A stretch of DNA of 64,000 nucleotides from Globomyces pollinis-pini (lineage: Eukaryota; Chytridiomycota; Chytridiomycetes; Rhizophydiales; Globomycetaceae): NCBI GenBank assembly GCA_025399215.1, contig MU621124.1:36733-100732 (forward strand), written 5' to 3'. Below, one piece after another: positions 25,634 to 37,256 of this stretch (position 1 is its first letter; each line of letters begins with the position of its first letter). Below the pieces are notes generated by a model, which was not told the origin of the DNA, ran no database searches, and saw nothing but the letters and a program-made list of their open reading frames with translations. The position numbers were made by a program, and so were the translations under genes.

Positions 25634-27300
25634 TTACTCCCATTCATCAGCTTCTTTTACTCTATTCGTCTTTTGGAATTCAAAGTCATCCATTTCAATA
25701 TCACCATCCCAAGCCTTTGCTTCATCGGCATCATTCATCAGTCTTCTTAATCCCGGCCCCTTTCCCCACATATCTTGCTCTTCTGCATGATTCAAGTGAC
25801 GAATAGCCAATACTGCTCCTATCCCAAAAATCAAAAACATGGATAAAGATAAACAGCTTCCAAAGAAACTTTGCGCAGAAAAACTAGCAGTAGCAAGTGT
25901 CAAACCAAATGACTGTCCTAAACAAACGATCACTGATGCTAAAGTAACTTTATGAGTATCTCCGACTGCTCGATCCATTCCATACGCAAGCAGACTAGGA
26001 ATAGCTGACATTAAACCAATAACCGCTGGTAATACACCAATGATATATCTAACGATATTGGTATGAAAAGATACATTATCGATTAATCCCAACATAAACA
26101 AACCAAAGGTGCTAATTACCAATGCACAAGCAATATGCAACGCTCTTTCACCAGTTTTGTCTGAATGAGTGGATATCAAGTAAGAAATTACCATGCCAAT
26201 AGCATATGGTAATGCTGCAACAAAGAATACCACTAAGGGAACATGGTAGAGGTTTGTTTCTGCTGGCGAACAATTTCCGTTACATTGGAGTGCAATATTG
26301 GCAGATATGTCTGGCATTACTAATGCGATATAGTCTAAACCAGTTGAAACCACCAAATAGGTAAATGAGATCAGCCAAATTCTAAAGTCTTTGATACCGT
26401 CGAGAAAATGGATATAGCGAAATGTAAAAACTTCAGTCTTTTTGGAATTTCCATTGGTGTTTGTTGACGCAATTGGTATTTCCGCATCATATCCATCTTG
26501 ACCTCTTGCAACTGCCAATACTTTGTCTGCAGTATTTAAAAACCAACACGTATCAGGAGAATTTGGGAGATAGATTCTAACATTATAATAATAATTTCAT
26601 ACAAAACCACAGCACAAACAATAAAACTACCCACACCTTCGATAAAATAGACCCTGAAAAGGTTAAATTGATTTAATTACATACCATTGAATCCCAGTAT
26701 AGTCGGATGTATTATCTGCCTTTAGAATATGCTTGGATAAAAGTTCGACAAATGGTTGAGCTAATGCCAATCCAAATGAAAAAATATAACAAAGTCTAGT
26801 AGCATATTCTTCGCGTGTAAAGAATGCAGATAGGTATAACAGAATAAACGGAAATAGCCTCTATTTTAATAGGGTGATTATTTACCCTGATTGAACTACT
26901 CCCAACAAGAATTTGGAAATGATGACCCCAATTTGATTTGACATCATGATAGTCACTATGTTCAGTACACCTGAAACCATGAGTAATAAACCTAGAATAA
27001 GCAATAGCTGAATACCAATGTATTTTATCGTCGCACTAAATCGATAACATAGTGTGGATGGAAAGGTGAAGAGTAAACTGCCTTTGAGTTAGGATTATAC
27101 ATCAAACCTAAAGAGTATACAACCAAACATCCAATAGGATGAGAGATAGAATCCGCTGGAAATCGGACTTGTGATTCGACTACATGTAGTTGGAGACTTC
27201 TATCAGTTGTTATCCATATAGAAATCAATATCAGTAATGGAATTATCTGAATATCGAGCTTTCGTATAACTTCCTCTTCCTGTGGATCATATTCTACCAT
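25634..27300 (-). CDS. Major facilitator permease, allantoate/anion:cation symporter (Dal5-like) family
   Basis: This is a plasma-membrane transporter of the MFS anion:cation symporter family, which in fungi includes Dal5, Tna1 and Vht1 types. The substrate cannot be told from sequence. The N-terminus has the family opening EVIRKLDIQIIPLL. The middle restores SGLFPFILLYLSAFFTREE, VYFIEGVGSFIVCAVVLIYL and PNSPDTCWFLNTADKVLAVA. The C-terminal half is one long exon (from about 26545) with around six hydrophobic helices and a charged tail ending EADEWE. Introns between 26519 and 27240 are short. The exon joining the first membrane helix to the second (about 27000-27240) is not fully resolved. One acceptor probably uses a GAG rather than the upstream TAG. 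The start ATG at 27298-27300 lies 85 bp from the divergent kinase. Confidence 0.85.
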
Positions 27301-27385
27301 TTGTTGCGTCAAACAATTTAAGAAATGACGCGACTAAATTTAAACTATTTTACGTGCCAATCTAATACCCTTATCAACAATATCA

Positions 27386-29263
27386 ATGAACAGTAAAAAT
27401 TATAATGTTGGAGATTATAAATTCGGTAGAATACTGGGACAAGGTTCATTTTCAAAAGTGGTATCAGCACAACATACATCCACCGGAGAATATGTGATAA
27501 CATTATAAATCTAATGAACTAGTTTGCAATCAAAATCATCAATAAAAAATTAATGAAGGAAATGAATGAGAAAAGTAGAAAGTTTCATCAAGCTTTGGAT
27601 TCATTGGAAGATAAGATTGCAGTTCAACAATCAGCACTATTGGGAGAAGTAAATGATCAGATGGCAAAAATCAGAGATTTGAAGCTTGGTAGTACACCAA
27701 AAGCAGACCCTACTTCCAATCTAAAAAATGTGAATACTTCTCCATTACAGGTGTGATTCATTCCTTTTCATTATCAGAAAGAAGTTCAACTGCTTATGAA
27801 ATTGAACCATCCAAACATTATAACAATATATGAAGTTGTTGATTCGGTCAATGAGTGTTTTATCGTTATGTAATATTATATTCCAAGTTCTTATTTTAGG
27901 GAACAAGCAAAAGGAGAATTGATCGAACTGATCACAGCCTCTGGCTATCTGCCTGAAGATTTATGTAGAAAATATTTTAGACAATTGGTCTCTGCCATAG
28001 ATCATTGCCACCTTGCAAACATTGTTCATAGAGATCTGAAAGTTGAAAATATCTTGCTAGATCAGCATAACAATATTCTTGTAACTGATTTTGGATTAGG
28101 AAAAACATTTAATCCAAACGCGTCTGATCAAATGCAGGTTAGAACTAATTCAATTAATCTAAAGACATTTTGTGGTACCCCATCGTACGCTGCAGTAGAA
28201 ATGATATCAGGAAGGCCATATTGTGGAGTGAAAACAGATATTTGGGCTATGGGGGTCGTTTTATACATCATGGCAGCTGGTAGTTTACCATTCAAAGGAA
28301 GCAATTTACAAGCTCTGTATCGCAACATTAAAGATGTGAAATACTTGATACCAATACAATTTTCAAACGGTAATTGACTCCTTTTTTAATTAAATATAAG
28401 GATTGGTTTCAGTTTTAAGAAAAATACTGGTAAAAGACCCCAATCAGAGAATATCAATGAATGATTTGCGACACAATCCTTGGGTGACAAACGAAAGCCT
28501 TGGCCCACCTTCTCAAATACCTCCAAGAATTATTGAACCATTTACAGAAAAATCATTAGCTGATTCTATTTTAAGCATTTCACATAATGGGTTATACACA
28601 ACATATGTGATTAACAAATCAAGACATCCAACTAAATTATCACTCGTGAAATCTTATCTTTCATTCAAAAGCAATGCACAACATGATTCCAAGTATCAAC
28701 TGCGACGTTTAAGCAATAACACCAGTTCTTCATCGAAAAAGATATCAAATGACTCTTTGAATCTAAACCGACTTACAATATCAGAATCGTGGGTAGAGAT
28801 AGATTCTATGAAACCAGTAACTGATATGCTTGCCGTCCAGCATTTTGAGAAACCACCGATATCACAATTAAAGTCTGATGAGATTGCAACATGGCACTCA
28901 ATTCATCATCCACCAAAAGAAATCAGGCCATTAAAGTCGCCATTCCAGAAGTCTTATTGGACATCCCATCTGGAGTCTTCGCTGATGTTCCAAATACTAC
29001 ATGAAGCTCTATTAGCAGTTAGTGATTTATTAGATTATCGAATCAATTTTGTTCGGGATCCAGACTATTACATTTTCAATTGTACGGTGTCAAATGGAGT
29101 AGACAATCTCACCACATTTGACTTGGAATTATGTCGTACTTTGCTATTTAAAACTATTAGCTTAAGCATTGTTCATAATGGTGGAGATAGTAAAATATTC
29201 AGAAACGTGGTGGATACTGTCATTTCATGGATACATGATGATAAAAGGTCTGAAACGATTTGA
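27386..29263 (+). CDS. Ser/Thr protein kinase, CAMK/AMPK-like, with insertion before helix C
   Basis: This is a protein kinase of the CAMK-like (AMPK/MARK-related) group. The glycine loop is ILGQGSFSKVVSA, the beta-3 lysine is in FAIKIINKK, and the helix-C Glu is in KEVQLLMKLNHPN. The catalytic loop is HRDLKVENILL, and the metal-binding motif is TDFGLGK. The activation segment ends GTPSYAAVEM where APE is usual. DIWAMGVVLYIMAAGSLPF follows. About 65 residues, predicted helical and polar, are inserted between the beta-3 lysine and helix C. The C-terminal 270 residues end in a folded-looking region (FNCTVSNGVDNLTTFDLEL) that resembles a kinase-associated (KA1-like) domain; this part is a weak call. 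Introns of about 28-31 nt were placed, one with an unusual GTGATA donor. It converges on the coronin gene with 52 bp between stops. Confidence 0.88.
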
Positions 29264-29315
29264 ATACTATAAAAACACAGCTGTGGGCAAATCGTTTATT
29301 GATTTCAAAGAAATA

Positions 29316-32300
29316 TTAATCCCATTCATCTTCTTCTACTCCTTCCAATAAGTCTTGCTCTAAAGGACCTGAGGCAGCTTCTTGAGCAGATTCAAACATT
29401 TGCTTCATCGACTACAAATAAATACAACATTGCATACAGCTTCTTTCCTTTCACTTTCTGACCAAACAACTTCTGAGGGCACAAAATTTGATTTGACCTT
29501 CACTTCTAACTCCTTTGCTTGTGATACTAGACATAAGTATAATCATAAAAGCTAATTACGTGGTATTGCCCCTTTCGGACATAAATTGACTCGCTTTAAT
29601 ATCGGATCGTGCCCCTTGGTCCAGTCATTAACATTAATAACTGTGGAAAAGTCAATAGTGTCAGGAAAAACATCATCCTATGTTCTAATAATCAAATTTT
29701 ACCTGGAAATACTCTTTTTTGACTCTAGGGACCACTACAGACAGCGTTTCGATTGTAGATGAAGTCAACCGATAGCCTTTTACTATTTCTGTAGCCATGA
29801 CATCTACTCCTAATTTCGGGACAAAACTAACTGATGTTGTAACCGAAGAAAATCCGTGCTTATTATCCAATGATACCACAGTCTGATCAACAATTTCATA
29901 ATATGACAGCGTTGATTCACCTTTACCAGTCAAAACAAGTAATTTTGTATCTAAGTCGTAAAACGGAATAAGTATTGATGGTGAAATATCGAGCGACGTA
30001 ATTGATAGTGGCTTTGATAAGTCCCGTTCATCATAAAGCAAGATTTCTCGTTGGGAACCACTAATACTTAGCATAAATAAGATACTTTGAAAATCCTATA
30101 GAGCATACACAATTGGAATCATCAATCCAAGTTAAACGAGAGGTTTTCGAGCCACTATGGGAAGGGCCAGATGTTACAGCCTTCCCTGTTCGCAAATTGA
30201 AAGTAGATATTTTTTTGTCTCTGGTAGATGTTGCAAACAAAGTTCCATCCAATTTGAAAGCACATGAGTGTACCTGGTTGGATTATAAAAATTCACAATG
30301 ATACCATGTCAGTTTGAGGGATTGTGTATAAACAGCTATTAGTTTCAAGGTTCCATAACTTCACCGTTGGCTCAGTTTGTTCAATAGAACTTGACAGCAA
30401 CAAATCTTTAATCGATGGATGAAATGCTATGATTGATATTCTGTTTGTATGGGCTGGAACAATTTGAATAGGATCCATTAGATCTTCAGTCAACCCCAAT
30501 AAAGGAATGCTAAAAATTCGTAATTTGCCATCATCACATGCGGATACAATGCGATTAGATTGAAAAGGATCAAATTTGAAGTCATTTAAATCGACACCTA
30601 ATAATTATTAAAATTTAACTCACCATTTATGACGCAAGGTATTTTTGCTGGTAGTCTACCCTTTTCATCTAGATTCCAAATTGCAATACGACCGCCTAGA
30701 ACAATTATTGTGTAACACATTTACCAGATCCTGACATCCAAAATGCAATGTATTTCTCGTTGACCTAGAATTCATAAAATGCTCAATCAATACCTGGAAT
30801 GCGTTCGTTTCATTTGAAGGTGTAATGTTGCCATAGTTGAACCCTTCGTAGACAATCTTTACATTAGTCTCCACATGACGAAATGCAGAATAACGCGGTA
30901 AATTGTTGGAAACAGGGTGTGCTGGCTTCGTTTTAGGTTCCATAGTAACTTGTTTAGTATCGTTCTGTACTAATTTGGGATTTATCGCCGATGAAGTTGC
31001 AGAATACGATGGCTGTTCAGTAACCTTATGTGCTAGTGTTGAATTGATTGTTGAAGAAGCTTCAGAATGCGATGGAATTATGACACTGGCCGATTGAACT
31101 TCATTCTTGTCAGTTTTTTTGTGATTAATTTCCGACTTAGCGAGTGATGGGTTAAGACTGACAAGATTTGGCGTTATGTTTAAACCTTTTAGCCAATCCT
31201 CTACGCTCATTTGCAACACTTCAGACTTCGTATCAGGAAAAATATCCGCATGAAACTCAATATGACTTTTTCTTGGTACAGTAGCAGTCACTGGGATAAT
31301 AGAGCCCTCGTTAGATACTACCTGTCAGTAAATCAGTTTACCTATCATGGTTCGAGCAAATTGACAGCTCATAACATCCATTGCAAGCTTAGGCAAAAGG
31401 CAGGCTCCACCAATAGGGACAGGCATAGCAATAGGAAGTCTGGTTGAATCTATTGTAAAATCGCCATTCAATTCTAGCCAAGTAATCCTTGAGTCTCCCT
31501 TTCCACATAAAAACATCTGATTTGTATCCGAATCAAACAGTGGTATGGTGATCCCTTGCGATTGATCCAGGTTCTGTAAAGTCAATGGATTGGAGGAGTT
31601 TCTAATGTCCCAAACAGCATATTCTCTATTTCTTCGTTTATTCAAGCCTACAGAAAATATACGATCACTGTCCCCACACCAAGCTATAAGTGCTGGTTTG
31701 ACACCGTCATGAACTGAGACCTCCTTTATGTATTAGCACACCAATTGATTACTGTGATTGCATTTAGTTGAACTCTTGGGTCAAATACCCTTAAGTAATT
31801 ATCAGAAGTATATGTTGCCAACATAGATCCGTCACCTTTCCAAGACATGGATTGGATAGATTGAGTAGTGTCACATTTGAAAACAGTATCTTCCTTTTCA
31901 TAATTCCAAATAGATATAGAATTCTCATGCCCTAATGAACAATTAATTAATCTATAAGTTAAATTACCAATGGCAATCAAGTCATTAGCAGTTGGATGAA
32001 AATATGCAGGTCGAGCATTAACCATTGAATTACAACTCTTTGTAAGAGAAACATTTAGATCATCCGATTGGGAGATACTGTATAATTTCAGACCATCATT
32101 TCCAGTAGCAGCCAATAATCTAGTGGTACTTTGAGAACAAGTAGGACTCCAATCAAGATGGTTAATGAATGACGAATTTGAAAGAACCACTGGAGACGTG
32201 CGTCCTTGAGCATCTACAGGACAGATGGAGATACTTGAACCAGAACCAGTTCTAACGGCTAAAAGCGACTTTGAGGCAGAGATTGGACATAAGTCCGGAG

Positions 32301-32394
32301 CATTAACAAAAGGATTCGAATCGAAAGAAATCCAAGATTGTTTTTTATCTGGACTAATGATTGAATGTCGAAATTTGCTTTGGTTTTTAAACAT
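29316..32394 (-). CDS. CORO7: Tandem two-propeller coronin (coronin-7 / POD-1 type)
   Basis: This WD-repeat actin or membrane-trafficking regulator has two coronin propellers in one chain. The N-terminus, MFKNQSKFRHSIISPDKKQSW, matches the coronin start. The first propeller follows, with KDEDTV-type WD strands, then an REYAVWDIRNSSNPL repeat and the coronin extension VPRKSHIEFHADIFPDT. A Ser/Thr-rich linker of about 130 residues comes next. A second propeller has TEPTVKLWNLETNSC, REILLYDERDLSKPL and VPRVKKEYFQDDVFPDTIDF-type extension residues. The C-terminus is acidic with a Trp (GVEEDEWD), as in coronin-7 tails. The stop is at 29316-29318. Short introns break each half. The start codon lies only 32 bp from that of the divergent RhoGEF. 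Confidence 0.93.
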
Positions 32395-32426
32395 TTAGTT
32401 AACGTGGCTTCCCTTTGACTTCACAA
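32395..32426. promoter_or_regulatory. 32-bp shared gap between divergent coronin and RhoGEF start codons
   Basis: Only 32 bp separate the two ATGs, so any core promoter elements must overlap the opposite gene's coding region or leader. No TATA box is visible inside the gap. The promoter role is inferred from the divergent layout alone. Confidence 0.5.
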
Positions 32427-34184
32427 ATGTCCTCCTTTGAAATACTGAGAAGAAATACAGCAAGACATTCCCCGGAACCAATAAAGAAATCTTCAAAGGC
32501 AAATGGGAATATACTGGACTGGAATCCTGATAAAGTTTATACTGGACCTTTCTCAAAAGGAAGTGGAAAGTTTCAATTCGAATTCGAAAAATTGGAAGCT
32601 TTTGAAGATAATCCTTCATTTGAAGTCCCCCCATTCGTTAGACAAACTGAAATTCAAGGGCCTTTGTTTTCCGCTCAGATTGATGGAATATGGATGCCTT
32701 CTTTAATCGATTCAATATCTGGAGCATTAACTGTTGTAATGGAATTTGTTTATTTTAAAATTCAGGATGCCTGGGATTGGCAATCAGAAGAGATTGAAAC
32801 AGCGCCTGTGTCTGTTAACCAAACTCAGCAAACCAGTTCACTGGAGGCCACATTAAGCTCCTCAAAGCGAGGATACATTGTGTGGGAATTGATTAAAACC
32901 GAGCAAAATTATGTCAAACAGATGAGGTTGGTTACATTCATCATTAACATAGCAGGTATATGGAATATCTTCATGAACAATAGGTATAATATATTAAAAT
33001 ACTAAATATAGTGTGCTGGATGATGTAAATGGTTTATGATTTAATATCTAGTTTTTTAGAAAGAATCTTCAAGAAAAAGAAATTCTCTCCGACGTTGCAA
33101 TTAACTCCATTTTTTATGGAATTGGTATTTCATTATTATTTAATGTAAATTCCAAGGTGATTTAAATGAATTTCATAAAAATTTCTTGAAAGAATTGGAA
33201 GACAGTTTATCGGACTGGAATAATGACGAAACAAGAATTGGATCATTGTTTTTGATGCATGTATGTTTTTTTTTATTAATTATTCACGCAAAGGTTGAAG
33301 AATTGAGAAAGATTTATACGAAATATATTGATAATTATACAATTTCGCAAAAATGGATTAAGAAGGAAGAGCAAGAAAACCAGGGATATTTGCAATTTAC
33401 AAAAGATGCAGAGAAGCTTGAAATTACCGGTCGACAGTCTTTGAAGGTAGAAAACCTGTGCTGAAAATTAGGACTCTTTGATGTTTCCCGTACAACGTAC
33501 CACCCGATACCATTTACTGTTAAAAGGTTCACTTAATAATTAATAATGGTAGACTTGCTAAAATCAACCAAAGATGATCATCCTGACCACAGAGATTTAT
33601 CAAATGCCTGGGATGCAATGGCCAGTTTAGCAACATCAGTAAACGACAAAAAGCGAGAAGAGGAAGAAGCGACCGGTTTATTTGACGCATTCCAGCAAAC
33701 AAAACATTGCCCACCAGTACTGATTTCGCATAGGCGTCGGTTGATTCTTTCATCTGAAGTTATGTGTTTCAAGTCTAATCGGCCATTCAAGTAATAGCTG
33801 TTCTCTTACCTTAGACTATTTATATGTTCTGACCTTTTAATGGTTGCCTTAACTGTGAACAAAACTGTGATGCCTTTTTCTAAAACTGGTCCTGAGTTTA
33901 CCCATCGGTTCATAAGGTGGATAGATTTGATAGAAACGGATATTTTAGACTTACATTCTAGCACACCAAACTGCTTACGTATTATTTTAAATTCTAGTCG
34001 AACTCCAAAGAAGCATCGATCATTTACAACACCAACTGCCGAAATCCCAAGTATTGCAAAGGAAATGGGAGCATCATCATTTGTTGTTCAATTCACTGGA
34101 TATGATGCCAATAAGTCTCGTTCCAATTTTATTCAAACTATTGAAACTGTTTGCAAAGCATGTATTGCGAAAGATAGCCAATAA
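32427..34184 (+). CDS. RhoGEF with DH and PH domains
   Basis: This is a guanine nucleotide exchange factor for Rho-family GTPases. An N-terminal segment of about 120 residues is unrecognised. The DH domain follows: YIVWELIKTEQNYVKQM, then FFRKNLQEKEILSDVA, NSIFYGIGDLNEFHKNFLKE and the hallmark SLMFPVQRTTRYHLLLKDLL. A PH domain follows, with PPVLISHRRRLILSS and KLFICSDLLMVALTVNK. Introns of about 22-32 nt were placed. One 30-nt candidate at about 32735-32764 keeps the frame whether removed or not. Between 32927 and 33051 several introns follow each other with almost no exon (see findings). The upstream ATG 32427 is the only ATG before the DH domain that keeps the full frame. Total length is about 500 residues. 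It pairs head to head with an actin-regulating coronin. Confidence 0.87.
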
Positions 34185-34266
34185 TATACTTCAGTCTTCT
34201 GTTTGGCTCGACGTCAGCCTTAGTATTTTTTTTTGTATTTTTTTTTTTTATTCCACCAAATCAAAT

Positions 34267-35857
34267 ATGTTAGTCTTGTACGAAACAGCTGCTGGTTATG
34301 CGTTATTCAAGTTGCTAGATGATGGCTCTTTAACTAAACCGGATGATATCTTCAAAAGTTTTGAATCTCCGGAAAAGGCAAACAAAGCGTAATTAAAATA
34401 TTTTTATTGATAAACAGTGTGAAATTAAAGGCTTTCGCTAAATTTGAAAATACTACCGACGCTTTATCAGCTGTTACTGGTATTGTGGAAGGAAAGATGA
34501 GTAAAAACTTGAAGGAGTTCTTGACTGAAAATTTGACTGGAAAAGATTTGAAAGATACATTGGCAGTTAGTGATGCTAAACTTGGATCCTCTATTGCAAA
34601 GAAATTGGGTGTTAAAGTGGTTTCTGACCAAGCGGTTAATGAAGTTTTTCGTGGAATCCGTTCACAATTGGCCAGTTTAGTCACTGGGTTGGCAGAATCC
34701 GACTTGAACGCTATGGTTTTGGGTTTATCTCATTCTCTATCAAGATATAAATTAAAATTCTCCCCAGATAAAGTTGACACTATGATTATTCAAGCAATTG
34801 CCTTGTTGGACGATTTAGATAAGGAATTGAACACTTATGCTATGAGAGTAAAGGAATGGTATGTTGATAATTTTTAATTTTAGGTATGGCTGGCATTTCC
34901 CTGAAGTTGCAAAATTGATTGTTGACAACATTGCTTTTGCAAAAACCATCAAAGTCATGGGAGTTCGCACAAATGCATCTACCACTGATTTATCAGCTAT
35001 CTTACCAGAAGAATTAGAAGCGGCAGTTAAGGAAGCTGCGGAAGTATCTATGGGAACTGAAATTTCAGAAGAAGATATTCAGAACATTACATATCTTTGT
35101 GATCAAATTATATCTATATCTGAGTATAGAGCAGAGTTATATGATTACTTGAAAAATAGAATGGCTGCCATTGCACCAAACTTGACTACTTTGGTTGGAG
35201 AATTAGTTGGTGCGCGTTTAATATCTCACGCTGGTTCATTGATGAACTTATCAAAACAACCAGCTTCCACTATTCAAATTCTTGGAGCAGAAAAGGCACT
35301 TTTCAGGGCATTGAAATCAAAACATGACACTCCAAAGTACGGATTGATCTATCATGCTTCTTTGGTTGGTCAAGCTGGTCCAAAGATCAAGGGGAAAATG
35401 GCACGAACTGTAGCAACAAAGGCAGCTTTAGCAATCCGTTGTGATGCTTTAGGAGATTCTGATACTCCTGAAGTTGGAATTGAACTTCGAACTAAAGTTG
35501 AAAATCGCTTGCGTCAACTTGAAGGAAAAGCTGTTCGCTCTGTCAATGCTAGTGCTTCAAAAGTGAAGAAAGACCAAAAGAAAGTCGAATATTCTATGTA
35601 AGTACTAATTTTTACTAAAACTAGTGCTCCTGCTTATAACGCTGCAACTGATATTGTAATGGAAAGCAGTGATGAACCTAAAAAGAAGAAGAGAAAGGCA
35701 GAAGAAGTCGAGGAAACTAAAGAAGACAGCCCTGTCAAGGCAAAGAAGGAGAAGAAGGTAATGACTATAATTATTTATACTTTAGTCAAAAAAATCTAAA
35801 ACTGAAGATGAGGAAACTCCTAAGAAGAAAAAATCTAAAAAGTCGAAGTCAGAGTAA
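34267..35857 (+). CDS. NOP58: Nucleolar protein NOP58, box C/D snoRNP core
   Basis: NOP58 is a core protein of box C/D snoRNPs that guide 2'-O-methylation of rRNA. It starts [18 protein letters not shown]. Family landmarks are [45 protein letters not shown] and the Nop domain [35 protein letters not shown] and [15 protein letters not shown]. The C-terminus is a Lys-rich [10 protein letters not shown] tail typical of NOP58. Introns of 28, 25, about 28 and about 28 nt were placed. The first splits an Ala codon near residue 41; the last two fall in or before the Lys-rich tail. Start ATG 34267 and stop 35855-35857 give a complete protein of about 500 residues. Confidence 0.97.
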
Positions 35858-36003
35858 TCTCTTTGTTAAGATACATAGTCATTTCCAATATAGCCATTTC
35901 TATTTTAAATTTCTTTTGATTTTACCCATTTTGCATCCATTTTTGTAAGATTTCGTTTGCTGTGATGGTCTTTGTGAAATTTCTTTTTTTTTTCCAAAAT
36001 TCA

Positions 36004-36405
36004 ATGTTGTACCTGTTGGGGATAAATCTACCAGATAACAAATTAGTGCATATTGCTTTGACATCCATATACGGAATCGGAAGGAAAACTGGTGAACAAA
36101 TATGCCATAAATTAGAAATTCATCCTCAATGTCGTTTGGTGGATTTACCAGAATCCAAAGTTGTACAGCTTTCACAGCTCTTGAATACAATGGAAATTGA
36201 GGCTGAATTAAAGCGTACAACCCAAAACCGTATATCTACTTTAGTGTCAATTGGATCATATCGTGGACAACGACATGCTACTGGGAAACCAGTCCGAGGA
36301 CAAAACACCCGTTCCAATGCACAAACTGCCAGAAGATTGAATGGACGATTTTTGAAACTTGCTTCAAGAGGATTCTCTACTTTAAGAAGAATAGTTCATT
36401 GCTAA
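36004..36405 (+). CDS. Mitochondrial small-subunit ribosomal protein uS13m
   Basis: This is the nuclear gene for the mitochondrial homologue of bacterial S13 (yeast Sws2). It starts MLYLLGINLPDNKLVHIAL and has the typical helix-turn-helix region SIYGIGRKTGEQICHKLEI. The RNA-binding tail is YRGQRHATGKPVRGQNTRSN. It has 133 codons in one exon, making it one of the few intronless genes here, and ends RRIVHC. The start ATG 36004 follows a T-rich leader. GST kappa begins 48 bp downstream in the same direction. Confidence 0.93.
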   Translation: MLYLLGINLPDNKLVHIALTSIYGIGRKTGEQICHKLEIHPQCRLVDLPESKVVQLSQLLNTMEIEAELKRTTQNRISTLVSIGSYRGQRHATGKPVRGQNTRSNAQTARRLNGRFLKLASRGFSTLRRIVHC

Positions 36406-36453
36406 TATAATATACAACCGTCAATGAATTTGTTTTCACAATTTTTTAGTTCA

Positions 36454-37179
36454 ATGGCAAAGTTAACATTTTACTACGATGTAGTTTCGCCTTATTCTTG
36501 GTAAGGATACCATCATTAAAGAATAGGTTTGGATTCGCAGTAGTAAACAGATACAGAGAGATCTGGAAAAATGTCGCCATTGACTTACAACCAATGTATT
36601 TGGGAGGAGTCATGAAAGCCAGTGGAAACAAACCACCTGCAACTAATCCAGCTAAAGGCCAGTATATGGCTTCTGGTATAGAGATATTTAGATTTTATCC
36701 CTTTAGATTTACCAAGAAATAGATTGTTGTATGGTCTGTCAAAAGACATTATATTCCCAACGAATTTCCCGTCAAACTCTATTAACGTCCAGCGATTGCT
36801 TACGGTGTTAAAGTTAGAACGACCAGAGTATCTGGTACCAGCCAGTGTTGCACTTTGGGAAGGGTATTGGGGAAATGATTTGGATTTCACTCCTGAGAAT
36901 GTTGTCAAAGTATTACAACCAGTCTTGAAAGATGATACACTCTCTCTCCTGCAAAAATGCAGTGACCCAACTATCAAAGAAGAGTTGACCAATACTACGG
37001 AAAAAGCAATAGCTGCTGGTGCATTTGGAGCACCATGGATAGTCTGTGAGAGGGATAGTGATAATGGTGTTGAAACCTCTGTTTTCTTTGGATCAGACAG
37101 ATTCGAAGCGATCGCAATGTGGTTAAATCAACCATATTACGGAGTTCGTCCCAATGTATCCAAAGTTTCAAAACTTTAA
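36454..37179 (+). CDS. Glutathione S-transferase kappa / DsbA-fold isomerase
   Basis: This is a thioredoxin-fold kappa-class GST, a family usually found in mitochondria or peroxisomes. The N-terminus LTFYYDVVSPYSWFG is the kappa motif that carries the active-site Ser. Then come LQPMYLGGVMKASGN and PPATNPAKGQYM. The C-terminal thioredoxin half has AIAAGAFGAPWIV, with the conserved cis-Pro context, and FFGSDRFEAIAMWL. Two introns, of 26 and about 31 nt, were placed; the first splits the Trp codon of YSW. The length is about 220 residues and complete, which fits the family. The next gene, PEX19, is a peroxisome factor 77 bp away, but co-location does not prove a shared role. Confidence 0.92.
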
Positions 37180-37256
37180 TAAACTGTTGAACATTGCAGA
37201 GATCTTTATGAAACTGAATTGTTACAAAAATTTCTTTCTTATTTGTTTTTTTGGTA

